Positions 45,124 to 56,462 of a DNA stretch of 64,000 nt are shown here, piece after piece. The number at the start of each line of letters is the position of its first letter. The first letter of the stretch is position 1. Source of the stretch: Cornus controversa (lineage: Eukaryota; Streptophyta; Magnoliopsida; Cornales; Cornaceae). Location: contig CM048846.1 in NCBI GenBank assembly GCA_026545225.1, positions 40,001,501-40,065,500 of the forward strand, in the 5' to 3' direction. The translations under genes and the position numbers were made by a program. The notes beneath the pieces are model-generated. The model searched no databases. It worked only from the letters and a program-made list of their open reading frames with translations, and was not told the DNA's origin.

Positions 45124-45250
45124 ATAATGTTTTTGTCAACATTAAGGTTCTTTTGTCATTTTACAACCAATTTTTTTGTTTTTCATTTCTTGAAGAGAAA
45201 AATAGTAAATTAGATGCATGTTAACGACAGAGGTTTGGGGTAAGTTAAAA
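44850..45250 (+). repeat. Diverged duplicate, copy 1 (partner 46440-46810)
   Basis: Shared landmarks in order include ATATGCAAATAC-like sequence, TACCATTTG, TTACAATAGT, a TTTTTAGATC block, TATTTTGTAT followed by TA repeats, and CATTTCTTGA. Identity by eye is roughly 70-80% with indels. Confidence 0.7.
45082..45121. repeat. TA microsatellite
   Basis: About 40 bases of alternating TA. Confidence 0.95.
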
Positions 45251-45369
45251 CTTTCAAATAATTAGGATTTTTTTATTACGACCGTGAAAGTTGATGGAGC
45301 AAGGTTTTTATGGAGTTAATCTTGTTTTCTTTATTTATAATTATGTATCAAGATAATGAGGACTTTCTT

Positions 45370-45690
45370 TCAGCTACGCCGCAAGCTCTTAGCCTAGTAA
45401 AACTTTATTGCACTCCGAGGCAGAAATTTGAGGGTTAGCATCCAAAGAAACAAAGTCTTGTGTGAGTTCCAAATAAGGTTTTTTTTTCCTCGTCAAAGAG
45501 GTGGTAACCAAAATTTTCCCTTTTTTCCTTTCTGATTATTCACCTTAATCCAATCTATTGAACTGCTTGAGAGTTTATGAAATTCAAGAATGTGGAAACT
45601 ATGGCGGAGAAAGACACGTGGTAATATCTAATTTAAGGGTGATATTTTAATATTTTATAATATTTCACAAAATTTAGTCCACAATGATTG
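45370..45690 (+). repeat. Diverged duplicate, copy 1 (partner 47680-47965, weaker partial copy 47130-47220)
   Basis: Landmarks shared with 47680-47965 include AGCTCTTAGCCT, GAGTTCCAAATAAG, TTATTCACCTTAATC, AATGTGGAAACTATGGCG and GACGTGGTAATAT. The copy at 47130-47220 keeps only the first part. Confidence 0.7.
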
Positions 45691-46439
45691 AGGCCATATT
45701 GTCATTTTGCTGGAGCAATACTAATCTTGGTCAAGTGAGGTTGTCGGGATTATCCTTCATAAATACTTAAGGCTAGTTTGGTTTGAAAGAAATAGAAAAG
45801 AAAAAAAAAAGTAATAGAGGGATATAATTTTTTGTATTTGATATAAAATTTTGGAAGAAAAAGAAAAGAAGTAGATGGATTTGGAGGATAGTCTAAAGCA
45901 TGAGAAGCAAATTTTGTTAGCCTTCCAAAATTAAAAAGAAATGGAAGGAAAAACTAGTATTTTTTAATGAAACTTTATTAACACCAATTTTGCCTTTATT
46001 TTCATAAAAGAAAAAAAAATCTCTTTAAATATAAAAGGGTATAGTGGTAATTTTTTTTAAAAATGGTTTCATTTCTTTTCTTTTCCCAAACATATTAACT
46101 ATCATTTCCTTCAATTTTCTGTATTAATCAACCAAGCACAATAAAAAGTTAACATTACAATTTTTTCTCTCTCATAATTAATGATATCTTTTATTTATTT
46201 ATTCCATTGTACCAACCATAACCTTAATTATTTTAAGTTTTGCGATACCACGTTTTCCCCTTGCTTTGCTTTTGTTTTGGTTCTTTTTTCTAGGATGGGA
46301 TAAGGGAACTTCTAACACCACTATTTCCTTACATAACGCTACTCTTTTAACTTCTAACTTCATATAGATAAACTTTGGAGGAATGTTTTTTCTGAAGAAC
46401 AAAATTGCAAAAAAAATTCCTTTGCACAAAACCTTTCGT

Positions 46440-46810
46440 GAACTTTCATTTTTGCACAAAACTCTTTTATACTATTTTAAAAATATGCAAATACTCTTTA
46501 CCATTTGCCGATAATTACAATAGTGACAAAAAATTGACATTTTTGGACTTGTAATCTCTATAATACCCTTTTTTATGGATCAAAATAACCTTGGATAATT
46601 TTTAGATCCATGAATTGACCCGTAAATATAAATGTGTTATTTATATTTTGTATTATATATATCCTTTTTTTTTCTTTTTTTTTTTTGTAAATATTAAGGG
46701 TTCTGTTGCCATTTTATAACCAATGTTCTTTTTATTTTTCATTTCTTGATGGGTAAAATGATAAATTATATGTATGTTAATGAAACTCTAACAAGGTGGT
46801 TTAAGCTAAG
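46440..46810 (+). repeat. Diverged duplicate, copy 2 (partner 44850-45250)
   Basis: Colinear with copy 1; the TA microsatellite is replaced by a T-rich run here. Confidence 0.7.
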
Positions 46811-46816
46811 TCACAT

Positions 46817-46900
46817 AGAGCGGGAGCAGGAGTGAGAACAGGTAGGAGAGCGGGAGCAAGAGTGAGAATAGGTGCGAGAGCGGGAATGCAAGACTGGCAA
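46817..46900 (+). repeat. Purine-rich minisatellite
   Basis: Two good copies and one partial copy of a unit of about 30 bases, AGAGCGGGAGCAGGAGTGAG followed by AACAGGTAGG. Confidence 0.8.
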
Positions 46901-47679
46901 ATTCTATGTCACATAGAGAGAGTGGTTGAGCAGGAACGTGAGAGCGGCACCCATTTAGAAGAATTATGTGACTTAGGGTGTAAGTTGCAACTTTGAATTA
47001 GTTGAGGAGTTAGTTTTATCGATCACCAGGTGGTATTTGTAAAACTGTGAAAGCTGAGCGGGGATTTTTGCAATTAACCCTATATTTCACTTTGTTTAAA
47101 TATGATTCAATTTTTTCTTGTCACTACCATGGACTTAGTATAGTAGAACTTTTTCACCTTTCAAAGTAAAAATTTGAAAGTCGGTGTGTGTGTTTCAAAT
47201 AAGATTTTTTTTTCTTATAAAAAATGTGGCAAGCAAAATCTTCTCTATTGAAACGCTAGCTAGAGATTAAAATTGTATGAGGCCAGTTGTTCTACCTTTC
47301 TCAGTTGAAATTTCAAACTAATGTGTAGCATTTCTTTTTGTTATACTCTGAAAGTCCTGCATTTTAAATCAATCAATTCAAATTAAAACTTCTTCGAACC
47401 CCCTGTAAAAGAAGAAAAATATCAATCATATATGTTCATGTCTACATCCAAGGTCAGGTTATTGCGGTGGAATGTTTCGGTCGAATATGACCTTCTAATT
47501 AACTGTTACCACATTTTATTTTTTCTCATAAACAATTAAGAAATAGAATATCACTGATAATATATATTTCCAATTATCTAGCATCATCCCTTGCATATGA
47601 ACCCATTTTAGATGTGGAAAAGGAATATAACCTTATGTTTTATTTTGTTTAATTATGATCCAATTGTTCTTTTCACTAG

Positions 47680-47965
47680 CAAGCTCTTAGCCTGACTTTC
47701 TCACCTTCAAATTAAAAGTTCGAGAATTAAGTGTTCAAAGAAATAAAGTTGGAGTGAGTTCCAAATAAGATATTCTTTTTCTTATCCAAGAGGTGCCCTT
47801 TCCAATTATTCACCTTAATCTTATCTATTGAACTAATAAAGAGATTAATTTTTTTTATAAGATTCATGAATGTGGAAACTATGGCGAAGAAAAAGACGTG
47901 GTAATATATAATTCAAGGCTGATATTTTATAATATTTTACAAAATTTAGTCTACATGTTCAAAGT
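47680..47965 (+). repeat. Diverged duplicate, copy 2 (partner 45370-45690)
   Basis: See the partner entry for shared landmarks. The solo LTR at 48001 lies just beyond its end. Confidence 0.7.
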
Positions 47966-48000
47966 GGACTGTGATAGAGGACATTTTGTCATTTTGTCAC

Positions 48001-48195
48001 TGTTAGAAATAAAGAAAGATAATTGTATATATTGAATTGATATTGATACATAAAGGCCTATTTATAGTCACATAATCTTGGAGGTTAAGTAAACTTCGGA
48101 GACAAGAAATCCTAGTCCTAGATGGTTTAGGAGAAGGTATGAGAACCTATTAGGAAAAGATATATAATCTATAATAAGAAATATATAATCTAACA
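48001..48195. mobile_element. 195-bp solo LTR with perfect target duplication
   Basis: It starts TGTTAGAAATAAAG and ends TATATAATCTAACA, so TGTTAGA...TCTAACA form inverted ends. It is flanked by GTCAC at 47996-48000 and 48196-48200. A CCTATTTATAG segment could be a TATA box. The size fits a small Ty1/copia or SMART/TRIM-like element; with no internal part it cannot be assigned. Confidence 0.85.
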
Positions 48196-49078
48196 GTCAC
48201 AAACTTCAAAAACTATTTCAATCCAATAGTTAATAAAAATAGTTAATGACTCTTATCAGGAGAGAACTCTCTTAATAACTTTACTTAAAAAGAATTTAAG
48301 GGTTTTGAGAATAAGAGTATGTTTCATTATCTTGATTATATGATAATTAATTTGATTAATTGATAAAGCTTGTTTTTAGTTTTAATATTTTATCTTGGTT
48401 AAAATTCGTATATGAAGCCTCTTTTACACTTGTATGAAAAGCAACTACACGAAAAAAATATTTTAAATTAGGAAAGATAATTACATTTATATAAAGATTT
48501 TCGCTTCAATTTTTTTTGTCTATCTATATGATGATGACCAAATTGTCCCTTGCTGAATTCGGGTACCACTTTTATTACATATGTACAGCAACTTTCATAC
48601 ACAAATACACCATTTTAATGCACGCCTTAAATGCTACAAGTTCAATTTGATCTTAAACTACTTAGATTAATAGAACTGTAGTAATTACGTTCTTTCATTT
48701 CATATCATATAGAGGTAGGTGGGTTGTGTTAGGGCATCCACTATGGGTTTGCTAAAAATGGTTCTCCAAATTTGAATTTTAGCTAGCCACCTCAGCATTT
48801 TAGCCAACCACATCATCATGTCAGGATCTCTAAATTTTGGCTCCACAACAGGTTCTCCAGATTTTCGCCAACCAAAAATAATAATATTTTAATAAAAAAT
48901 TTTTTAAAAATATAAATTTAAAATTATTAAATATTTTTTTATTTATTTACTAACGGCTATATTCCCAACGACTATATTTTTCATCTTATATAAACACTCA
49001 TTTGCTCATTTATAAAATTATCACTACTTTCATTCTTCCAAAAGTTCATTTACCATCTCTTTCAATTTCAAAATTTCA

Positions 49079-50400
49079 ATGGCTTCGTCATCACGACCTT
49101 TGTCATATTCTAATTCTCCATATTTTTCGTCATCCTCCTCATCAATAGATCTTGACAAATTGCTTAAAGATCATGTATCTACCTACAAAGAAATTCTGAG
49201 CTGTTGTACGCCAGAGATTATAGCGCAAGTATTTCAACCAGCGCAGAGGCGACGGTTTATTCACCGTGACTGAGAAGGAAGCCACCGTCAGCTAATGAAA
49301 GACTACTTTGACGAGAATTGCTTATATAAACCCGAGCAATTTTATAGATGATTCAAGATGCGCCGAGAACTATTTATTCGTATCTTGAATGATGTTCAAA
49401 CTTATGACGACTTCTTCATCTAAAAAAGGGACACGAGTGACCATTTGGGGTTGTTTTCTATACAAAAGATGACAACTGCAATACACATTCTAGCATATGG
49501 TGGACCAACCGATTCATTTGACGAGTATATTAAAATCAGTGAGACTACTACAATAATTTGTTTGAAGGTATTTTGTACTATTGTTGTTGCTATGTATAAG
49601 CAGCAGTACATGCGCAAATCAAACAAAACTGACATTGCATGATTGCTTTAAGAAGGGGAGGCTAGAGGATTCCCAAGTATGCTTGGCTCTATCGATTGTA
49701 TGCATTGGGAGTGGAAGAATTACCCAATGGCGTGGCATGGCACACACAAGGGCTACACCCATAAGGTTACTTTAATATTTTAGGTGGTAGCCTCAAAAGA
49801 TTTGTGGATTTGGCATTCATTTTTTGGAATGATTGGTTCACATAATGATATAAATGTGTTGGATCATTCCTCCGTATTCAACCGTATTGTCAGTGGCAGA
49901 ATGCCTTCTGTTAATTATGTGGTGAATGAGCATCAGTATAGCATGAGGTATTACCTATTTAATGGTATATACCCAAAATGAGCAACTTTGATACAGACCA
50001 TCCCAAATTAAAGAATTACAAAACAAAAAATGTTTGCAGAAAGACAAGAGACATTTTAGGAAAGATGTGAAGCGAGCATTTGGGGTCTTGTAAATCAAGT
50101 GGGCAATACTGCAACGACCAGTTAAATATTAGGAGAAGATGAAGTTGTGTCTCATAATGAGAACATGCATAATCCTTCACAACATAATCATTGAAGATGA
50201 GTGCCACGCAATACTGGAATTTGGCTACCACCGAAAGAAAGTATTCTGAATCAACTCGAAGATTAGACCCTAATGTTTTTGCGGCACACATCTACGCTCG
50301 CCAAACTCAGTACCGCAGCAGTGAGACAAATACGCAATTGAGGAAGGATCTGATAGAATAAATGTGGAATCAGATTGGTGATTCATATGAAGATCTTTAA
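49079..50400 (+). pseudogene. HARBI1-like (PIF/Harbinger) transposase
   Basis: Plus-strand pieces from ATG at 49079: a serine-rich start, RRRFIHRD, MKDYF, the FKMRRELFIRI block, and then the DDE nuclease region LGSIDCMHWEWKNYP (first aspartate), HGTHKGYTHKVTLI, SHNDINVLDHSSVFN (second aspartate), and a decayed C-terminus (FAERQE, ERCEASIWGLV). This matches the plant transposon protein (Plant_tran) family. About ten stops and some frameshifts break it, for example after FIHRD and near 49640. The catalytic glutamate region is too decayed to call. It is inactive, though its terminal repeat might still be cut in trans. Confidence 0.85.
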
Positions 50401-50744
50401 GTGATATTTTTTTATATACTCCTATCTTTAAGTTATGTTAGTTTTTTATGTACTTCTTTTTTTAAGTTCTCTTATCATTTAATGTACTAGAATTTCAAGT
50501 TATGTTTTATTTTTATGCTTGTAAGATGTTATAAAATATTATGCAATAAAATTTTTATTTTGAAATTATTTTTCGCACGACACAATATCCGTGATAGATT
50601 TAAAAGCAACATAACATAAGTTAAATAAATTACAATATCAATAATGGATTAAAAAAATATAATTTCAAATGATACAATATTCATAATGGATAAATAAAAA
50701 CAACATAACTTAAAACGATACAATATCCATTATGGATTAAACAA

Positions 50745-51380
50745 GTCTTATGGATTGCGCAAATTCTCGTTTGTTTCTGCACACATTCGCTCATATATAT
50801 GTTCTTATTTTTGGATAAGTCATGCTTTCTGTACTTCTATTGGCATTGATTTTGGATATTTTAGCATCAACTCCTCTTCTCGAATTTTTTCTTCATGTAG
50901 TTCTCTCTCCCATTGTCTTTCCATCTATTTTAGCTTTGTCTCCATAATAAGATTTGTTTAAGAGTCAGATTTGAATGTTGCTTGGTGGAAACTGACCTCG
51001 AATGATGAGTGTGAGGTCTCATATTCTAGCTGTTTCTTCTTATTTCGGCTCTACTTTGCCACCTTGCGTCCTGCTGGTTACTCTAATGGTTGAGATTCAG
51101 CAATACCGGATGAATATTCATTCATGCCGAACTGTGGCGATCCTTCAAAAGGAATACCCTCGTACGCTGCATTACTTAATGGACTTGATGCGTTTGAGTG
51201 AGCAACAGGCTCGTTGATGTTGATTCCAGTACTCCTCTTTTTTGTGCAGACAATTGTAGCTTTATTTTTTCCTTAATCGAGACAATATGCATGCCATTTT
51301 AGAGAGTCTTTCAAAATGTTCCAACAAGCATGAAGTTTAAAGTCCTCATTCATAATGGATTTATATAGATGTTGAGCTGC
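50745..51380 (-). pseudogene. Harbinger second gene, Myb/NAM-associated type
   Basis: Minus-strand translation gives AAYEGIPFEGSPQFGMNEYSS, then PAGRKVAK, a lysine-rich stretch, and a charged helical part (METKLK, MERQWERELHEEKIREEEL, MLKYPKSMP). This is the C-terminal region of the Myb-like/NAM-associated partner proteins encoded by plant PIF/Harbinger elements, which help transposase bind DNA and enter the nucleus. Only scattered stops interrupt it. The N-terminal trihelix part is not clear and may lie beyond the inserted element C. Confidence 0.7.
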
Positions 51381-51538
51381 TGTAATCTACTTTAAATAAT
51401 TACACAATAATTAGAACTGAGTTATTTAAAATAATTACTTATTAAACACGATCAAGTAAAGAAATTAATTAAAATTATTAACTTACCATATCATGATTGT
51501 TGAAACCACTAGTCTGATTATTTTCAATTGTAAGCAAG

Positions 51539-52889
51539 TGATGTGGCCAAAAATGTATTTATTTTTATAGCTTACTATTGCGTATCAAAATATAATTTAA
51601 ACCACTCGCAAGAGAACGAATCTTTATAGATATGGTTCTTTATAGAGGGTATCGATCCTACAAGGAGTTTGGTTGAATTGCACTAAGAAGAGATAATTTC
51701 CAATTTAATCCTAAAAATAGAATTTTGGTTTGAGTTTAACACTACTTTGTAGAATGTAAAAGCATTAAGTTTAAAACAAGTTGTAAAGTTGAGGGAGAGA
51801 GAACTATGGGTGGTTTCCACCTCTAGCCAATTGACATGTTCATTCATGTAGCTAATGGGATCTTCTACAAGTATATGCAACACAATGTCATTAGGCTTGT
51901 GACCTACAATGACATATCAAAAGATACATGTGATTTCTAACTAAACATAGCCCATCTTTAATAAGCATAGTCTTTCAACCTATCTATTTATCATACCTGC
52001 TAAATGTACCTACTTGTGTCCGAACTACCCTATCTTAGCATGGGTTATATAAGCAAGAAATACCACATTCCATTAAACACCATTACAAAGCCATCATTTA
52101 CAATTTTTGTGAAAGTTGTAAATGTTGAGCATTCAAAATGAAGCATTTCTACTCTAAGATAAGAGGAAGAAATAAAATCAAATGAATATATAGAAGAAGT
52201 TTACAAGTATTATACAAAACACTAGGCTAAGTAATCAACATGTACATATAGATCCCAAAATAGCTACAAAATGCACAAGTTACATGGCTAGGGGGTTCAA
52301 CCACACCCTAGATGGAAAGTTAGTTGCTCATAGTAGACTTGCAATCCTCCATGGACAAAGATATGAAGCTTCAAAGGTCTGGTTTTAGCTCCCTTTCTCT
52401 CCTCTCGAAAGTTGTGTCTTCTCTTTCTCAAAAATATACATATATCACCATCCACTTGTGTCCTTGGGTCCCACCTTGCATATATATATATATATAGTTC
52501 ACCTACTAAATATATATTCCCGTCACATGGCTGTTTGAAGTCAGAAAATCCTCAAAAAGGACGTTCAAAGATCATTCTTGGAGGCAAGTGGCAAGACAAG
52601 TGGGCAAGTGGTAGTCTACAGAATTTCGATTGTGCAAAATTAAGGTTTCGCACAATCGAAATCTCGATTGTGCGAAATTGACATTTCGATTGTGCGAAAT
52701 GCCTTGATGAATTTTTCTTGATTTTCTTCACTTCCTCAGCACTTGATCGGAAACATCGCCCTTCTTTGGGATAAAACCTAATATATAACATAAACACAAA
52801 AATGGCATAAAAATACCAAGGTAAACATAAGTATGGAATCAACATATGCAATTAAGAAGGCATAAATGTGTAACATTTAACGTTTATCA
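51539..52889 (-). repeat. 3' LTR of element C
   Basis: On the plus strand it runs from TGATGTGGCCAAAAATG to AACGTTTATCA, 1351 bp. It matches 62907-64000 with few differences. Ends and parts of the body resemble LTR B (CCACTCGCAAGAG, GAGGGTATCGATCC), so the two families are related. Confidence 0.93.
52623..52700. repeat. Palindromic repeat array, TTGTGCGA version, in LTR C
   Basis: Four units: ATTTCGATTGTGCAAAATT, GTTTCGCACAATCGAAAT, CTCGATTGTGCGAAATT and ATTTCGATTGTGCGAAATG. It lies at the same place as the TTGATCGA array in LTR B. The other LTR of C is cut by the window edge just as its array begins. Confidence 0.9.
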
Positions 52890-52903
52890 CACCCCCAAAC
52901 TTA
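52890..52903 (-). other. Polypurine tract of element C
   Basis: Coding strand TAAGTTTGGGGGTG, adjacent to the LTR start TGATAAACG. Identical to the tract of element B. Confidence 0.9.
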
Positions 52904-54693
52904 CATATTGCTAGTCCCTTAGCAATGCAAAATAGAATAATTTAGTTTATGCAAAAATGGAGCACTTATCAGTCATTAATTGGATAAGGGATGATTTCCC
53001 ACTCATTTCGTGATAGACAAATGCAACAAGTATTATGGAGCTACATGGATATTTAAGAAAAATGAACCTTTGCAAATTAGAGTTAGATGATAGTTCGCCA
53101 CATAATGGTCAGCTTGAACAAAAATACCAACGCCAACCCTAAAATCCTCTTTGAAAAGTGAACATCCATTCTAATGCGTGGCTTATCATCATATTTGGAG
53201 AATACAAGAATAAATCTATTTTTAGAAGAAAAACTCATAGAAAGCGCTACACTGTGGTTCATTACCTCGAAGCATGCATGAATGCTTGTGCGTAGATAAC
53301 TGTGCAATGCTTAAACTCTTTTTGCTTTCTTGAAAGCCCATGTAGCGGTGTTGGGTCAATGACTCCCAAACCAGACAGTTTTAGGGCATTAGGTGAAAAG
53401 GCACCCTTAATACTTAATAGCCGAGCTTCCAAGGCAATGAGCTTAAACAAGCCACCCGCTTCATTAAGGCTCAACCTTACACACTTATACGCGAATACTT
53501 TGTGCTTTATGAGGCACAAATATCCGTTTTATTGAGTGAGAAGGCTTATTGCACAAATGATATATATATTTTTTTATATTAATTTTTTTTGCAAACTGCC
53601 AGAAGACTCATTCTCTAAACTGTTCAAATAAAAATAGAACTTTACAAGATTCTCCATCAGACTTTACCCCACATCTTAAAATGCATGTGTGCTAGCTTGT
53701 GCTGTTAAGGACAAATTTAGGGCAAGAGCTGCACCATATTCAAAATTGAACAAAAATGTGGACCATTCTAACCTAATACATACTTTGCAAAAGTGCGGTT
53801 ATTTACAATGTCCAAAGCTCCTAATTACCCGCTGCATTTGCCTCGAGCATTAAGTGGGATGGTCTTCCTTTAAACAGTATGACATCATGGATAATAATCA
53901 CAAAAATTCATTATACTACACAAAAATGCAAAAAAAATGCATTACAATGTCAATAAGTACGAAAGAATTGAACAATTGCAAGCATATGCCCATGGTATAT
54001 CGCACACCCCCAAACTTATATCAAACATTGTCCTCAATGATTGGAAAAGAAGAGAAAGGAACGAAATTACCGAGAAGGTGGTTGCGGATAGAAACAGAAG
54101 TCAATTACAATCACTGGACCATAAGAGTATCAAAACCTGCATGGATCATCAACAGTATACCACAAGCATTATGGGGAACAAAAATTAAATAAAAGTACAG
54201 GGAGAAAGAAATTATGCAACCATAATGATTTCGTTGCATGTGTAGGATTGTAGGCATCTTTACGCTTCATTCTCAACTCTGAACTGGTGGTTCCCAATTT
54301 GCTAAGAGGCATTAGCGATAAGATATTGATTATCCAGGCATACTAACGTATAGTATGCAAATGGGCTGCCTTTCTTTATTAAAGCCATATTGTGTTGAAG
54401 CAATCTCAACAGTATTGGGAATTAAAACCAGGCTTTAATAAATGAAAATCATCAACTGTATCGTACATATGCCAAGTATTAAATTGGTTCTACATACATA
54501 GTCAGAGCAGTGGAGATAGCTATAGCGATGCTAAATGGAAAAGAAAAATAGTGAGAAAAAGTAGAGTGAAACAAAAAGATATTCCATAGATATGCATAAC
54601 ATGTTCATTACAAAGTAAAACGATGGAATACAGAAAAAGATCCGAAGACATGGCCTACATGGCCTACTGAAAATCAAATAAAAAATTGCTAAA
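52904..54693 (-). other. Element C 3' noncoding region
   Basis: Colinear with 4941-6730 of element B, including the blocks at 53290-53540 and 54280-54440. The small frames on both strands at 53262-53535 are not convincing genes. It contains the internal polypurine tract at 54005-54018. Confidence 0.7.
54005..54018 (-). other. Second, internal polypurine tract of element C
   Basis: The 14-mer TAAGTTTGGGGGTG on the coding strand is identical to 52890-52903 and about 1.1 kb upstream of it, at the same relative place as in element B. Confidence 0.75.
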
Positions 54694-55926
54694 CTAATCA
54701 AGGGTGGGTGGTGGTGGAGGGGGCTCGGTGGGTGGTGCAGAAGTCGAAGCGGCGGTTGGGACGTGCAATAGAGTCTGGAGGTCCTGTCGAAAGGACCTAA
54801 ACTCATCAAGCAATGCTCTCTGACCCTGAGTCAGAGATGTAATATCCCCTCGTATGGCAGCCATCTGGCTCTGAGTCAAACGGACATGCTCGTCAAAACC
54901 TTGCTGTAGCCTCTCTACATCCGCCGCCAAGCAGGAGTATCCGGTGGCCAGTATATCAAACTGCTCACAGCTTAGATCGGTCGAATCCTCCTCCTCCTCA
55001 TCCTCATCCGAGGGCTCACCCTCTATAGGCTCATCCTCCTCTGCCGATACAAGAGGATCATCCATGTCCATATCCTCCCTCTCCTGTCCCTGGCGCTGCT
55101 GGCGCTCCAAGTGCCTACAGACCCGGACCCACTGAGTGTGCTGGAAATGGGGAGCCTGTCCAATCTGGATATCCGTAGAACTGAAACGGATATTGGCCTC
55201 CCTCAGAAAGGCCGTGACCAGATAGGGGAACGGTAGCTACCAAGTAGATGCTCGCTTGTTCGTCTTCCGGACGAGAGCATCCCACACTTTATACATCTGC
55301 CCCTATATGAGAGATGGGACAAAAAACCATGTGCCAGTGTGAGCTACGTATAAGCAGCAAAGAAGATCACCCCGCCTCTCCGCCACATGTCCTAGAGGGC
55401 AGGCGTTCTTGATAAGAACAGTATCCAAGAACCATAAGTCAGTCGGGCACATGGATTTGCTTGTGCAATTCTAATTAGGGGTGGTAAACTCCCCATCGCA
55501 CATATCTATGACCATGGAGAAAATGGTGGTGTCGGCCAGTAAGGATTCCTTGAAGAGCGGACGGCCATCCTGACCGACCATATCTGGAGGCTGTAAGTGA
55601 GGGCAGCCTATGAGCTGTGCTATCCGGCTCGCTGTGATGGTGATCGTGGTGGTTCCCACCATAGTCTCTAGAGTATCGGGCATGGTGCACGAGTATGTCA
55701 TGTGCTCGTAAAAGACCTGCACCAGCCTACTATAGGCAACGTCAGATGGCGGCTGGAGCAGTCTATCCAGCCGGTGTCGCCGCAACTCTACTACAGCCCA
55801 TGCTGTGTCCCGGCGCCTCTCAAACTCGGTGGGGTCAAAAATATGCTCGGGATGAAATCCCCGAGTGCGCCAAGCTCTGCCCGGTACATCTCTAATCTGA
55901 ATACCGAGGTTCTTCACACGAGCCAT
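54694..55926 (-). pseudogene. Element C third reading frame, 'putative plant transposon protein'-like
   Basis: It starts MARVKNLGIQIRDVPG at 55926 and is open to 55471. It then meets a TAG (after TTPN), a second TAG where element B has a tryptophan (SLI-stop-GQM) and a third near 55236; the last 138 codons (55110-54694) are open. Domain order matches element B: the plant-transposon-protein-like region (SRIAQLIGCPHLQPPDM), an acidic stretch (EDEEEEDS), a coiled coil (DVERLQQGFDEHVRLTQSQM) and a proline-rich end. Unlike B it has no stop near its start (the segment reads PGRAWRTRGF), which supports 7954 as the original start in B. Confidence 0.78.
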
Positions 55927-56462
55927 AACCCTCTACTTCTTGTAATTTACACAAAAGTTATTCTAAGATACGGCATCAAAATGTGTAATCCAAGAACACG
56001 CTCAAAGCACCATATCCCTGTCCACAGAGAACATGAACTCTTCTCACCCCAAAACTATTCTAACCACAATAAGGTATCCACTCCAACCATATGCCCACAA
56101 AATCACCCACAAAGTTGCTTAACAATCACTCTATTCAAACCCAATCATCATGCAATCTAATCCAAAAGGTAGACAAAGTCTAGGAAATAACACATATGTA
56201 ACTTACCTGAAGTGAAAGCTCTAAGCCGCGCGAATAGAAGAGTCCTGAAGTGGTCTCCCTTCGTGGGTGCGCGTCCGAGGAGGTTGACTCTAGTCGGATG
56301 ATGGATGCAAGTGGTTGAGTGAAAAGGGAAGATCGGGAGATGATGGTGGTGGGTGTTCGGACGAAGGGGAGGTGTGCATGGGTCGCAAGGAGTAAGAAAA
56401 AATAATGGTGAAGGGGTGGGTTCAAAATATATAAGTTTGCGCATGTGCTGCCCGCGTGCCCT
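55927..56462 (-). other. Element C spacer upstream of the third reading frame
   Basis: No coding similarity is seen. It corresponds to 7955-8618 of element B. The open frames across it on both strands have no known domain. Confidence 0.45.

Larger units (their letters stand above)
44474..48731. other. AT-rich intergenic sequence with diverged local duplications
   Basis: No protein-coding gene is supported. Contents are the repeat pairs listed separately, a TA microsatellite (45082-45121), a purine-rich minisatellite (46817-46900) and a 195-bp solo LTR (48001-48195). The open frames here are short and AT-biased, with no recognisable domains. Confidence 0.6.
48732..51538. mobile_element. PIF/Harbinger DNA transposon, left part
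   Basis: The left end GGGCATCCACTATGGG is preceded by TTA (48729-48731), matching the family's GGGCATC-type terminal repeat and TWA target site. Inside are a plus-strand HARBI1-like transposase pseudogene and a minus-strand Myb/NAM-type second gene, the two genes typical of autonomous Harbingers, here convergent. Element C is inserted at 51539, so the right end lies beyond C and outside the window. Confidence 0.82.

Noticed and set aside
46199-46459. Minus-strand 86-codon lysine-rich frame
   Set aside because: No domain; overlaps diverged repeat sequence in AT-rich DNA; no sign of a promoter or conservation.
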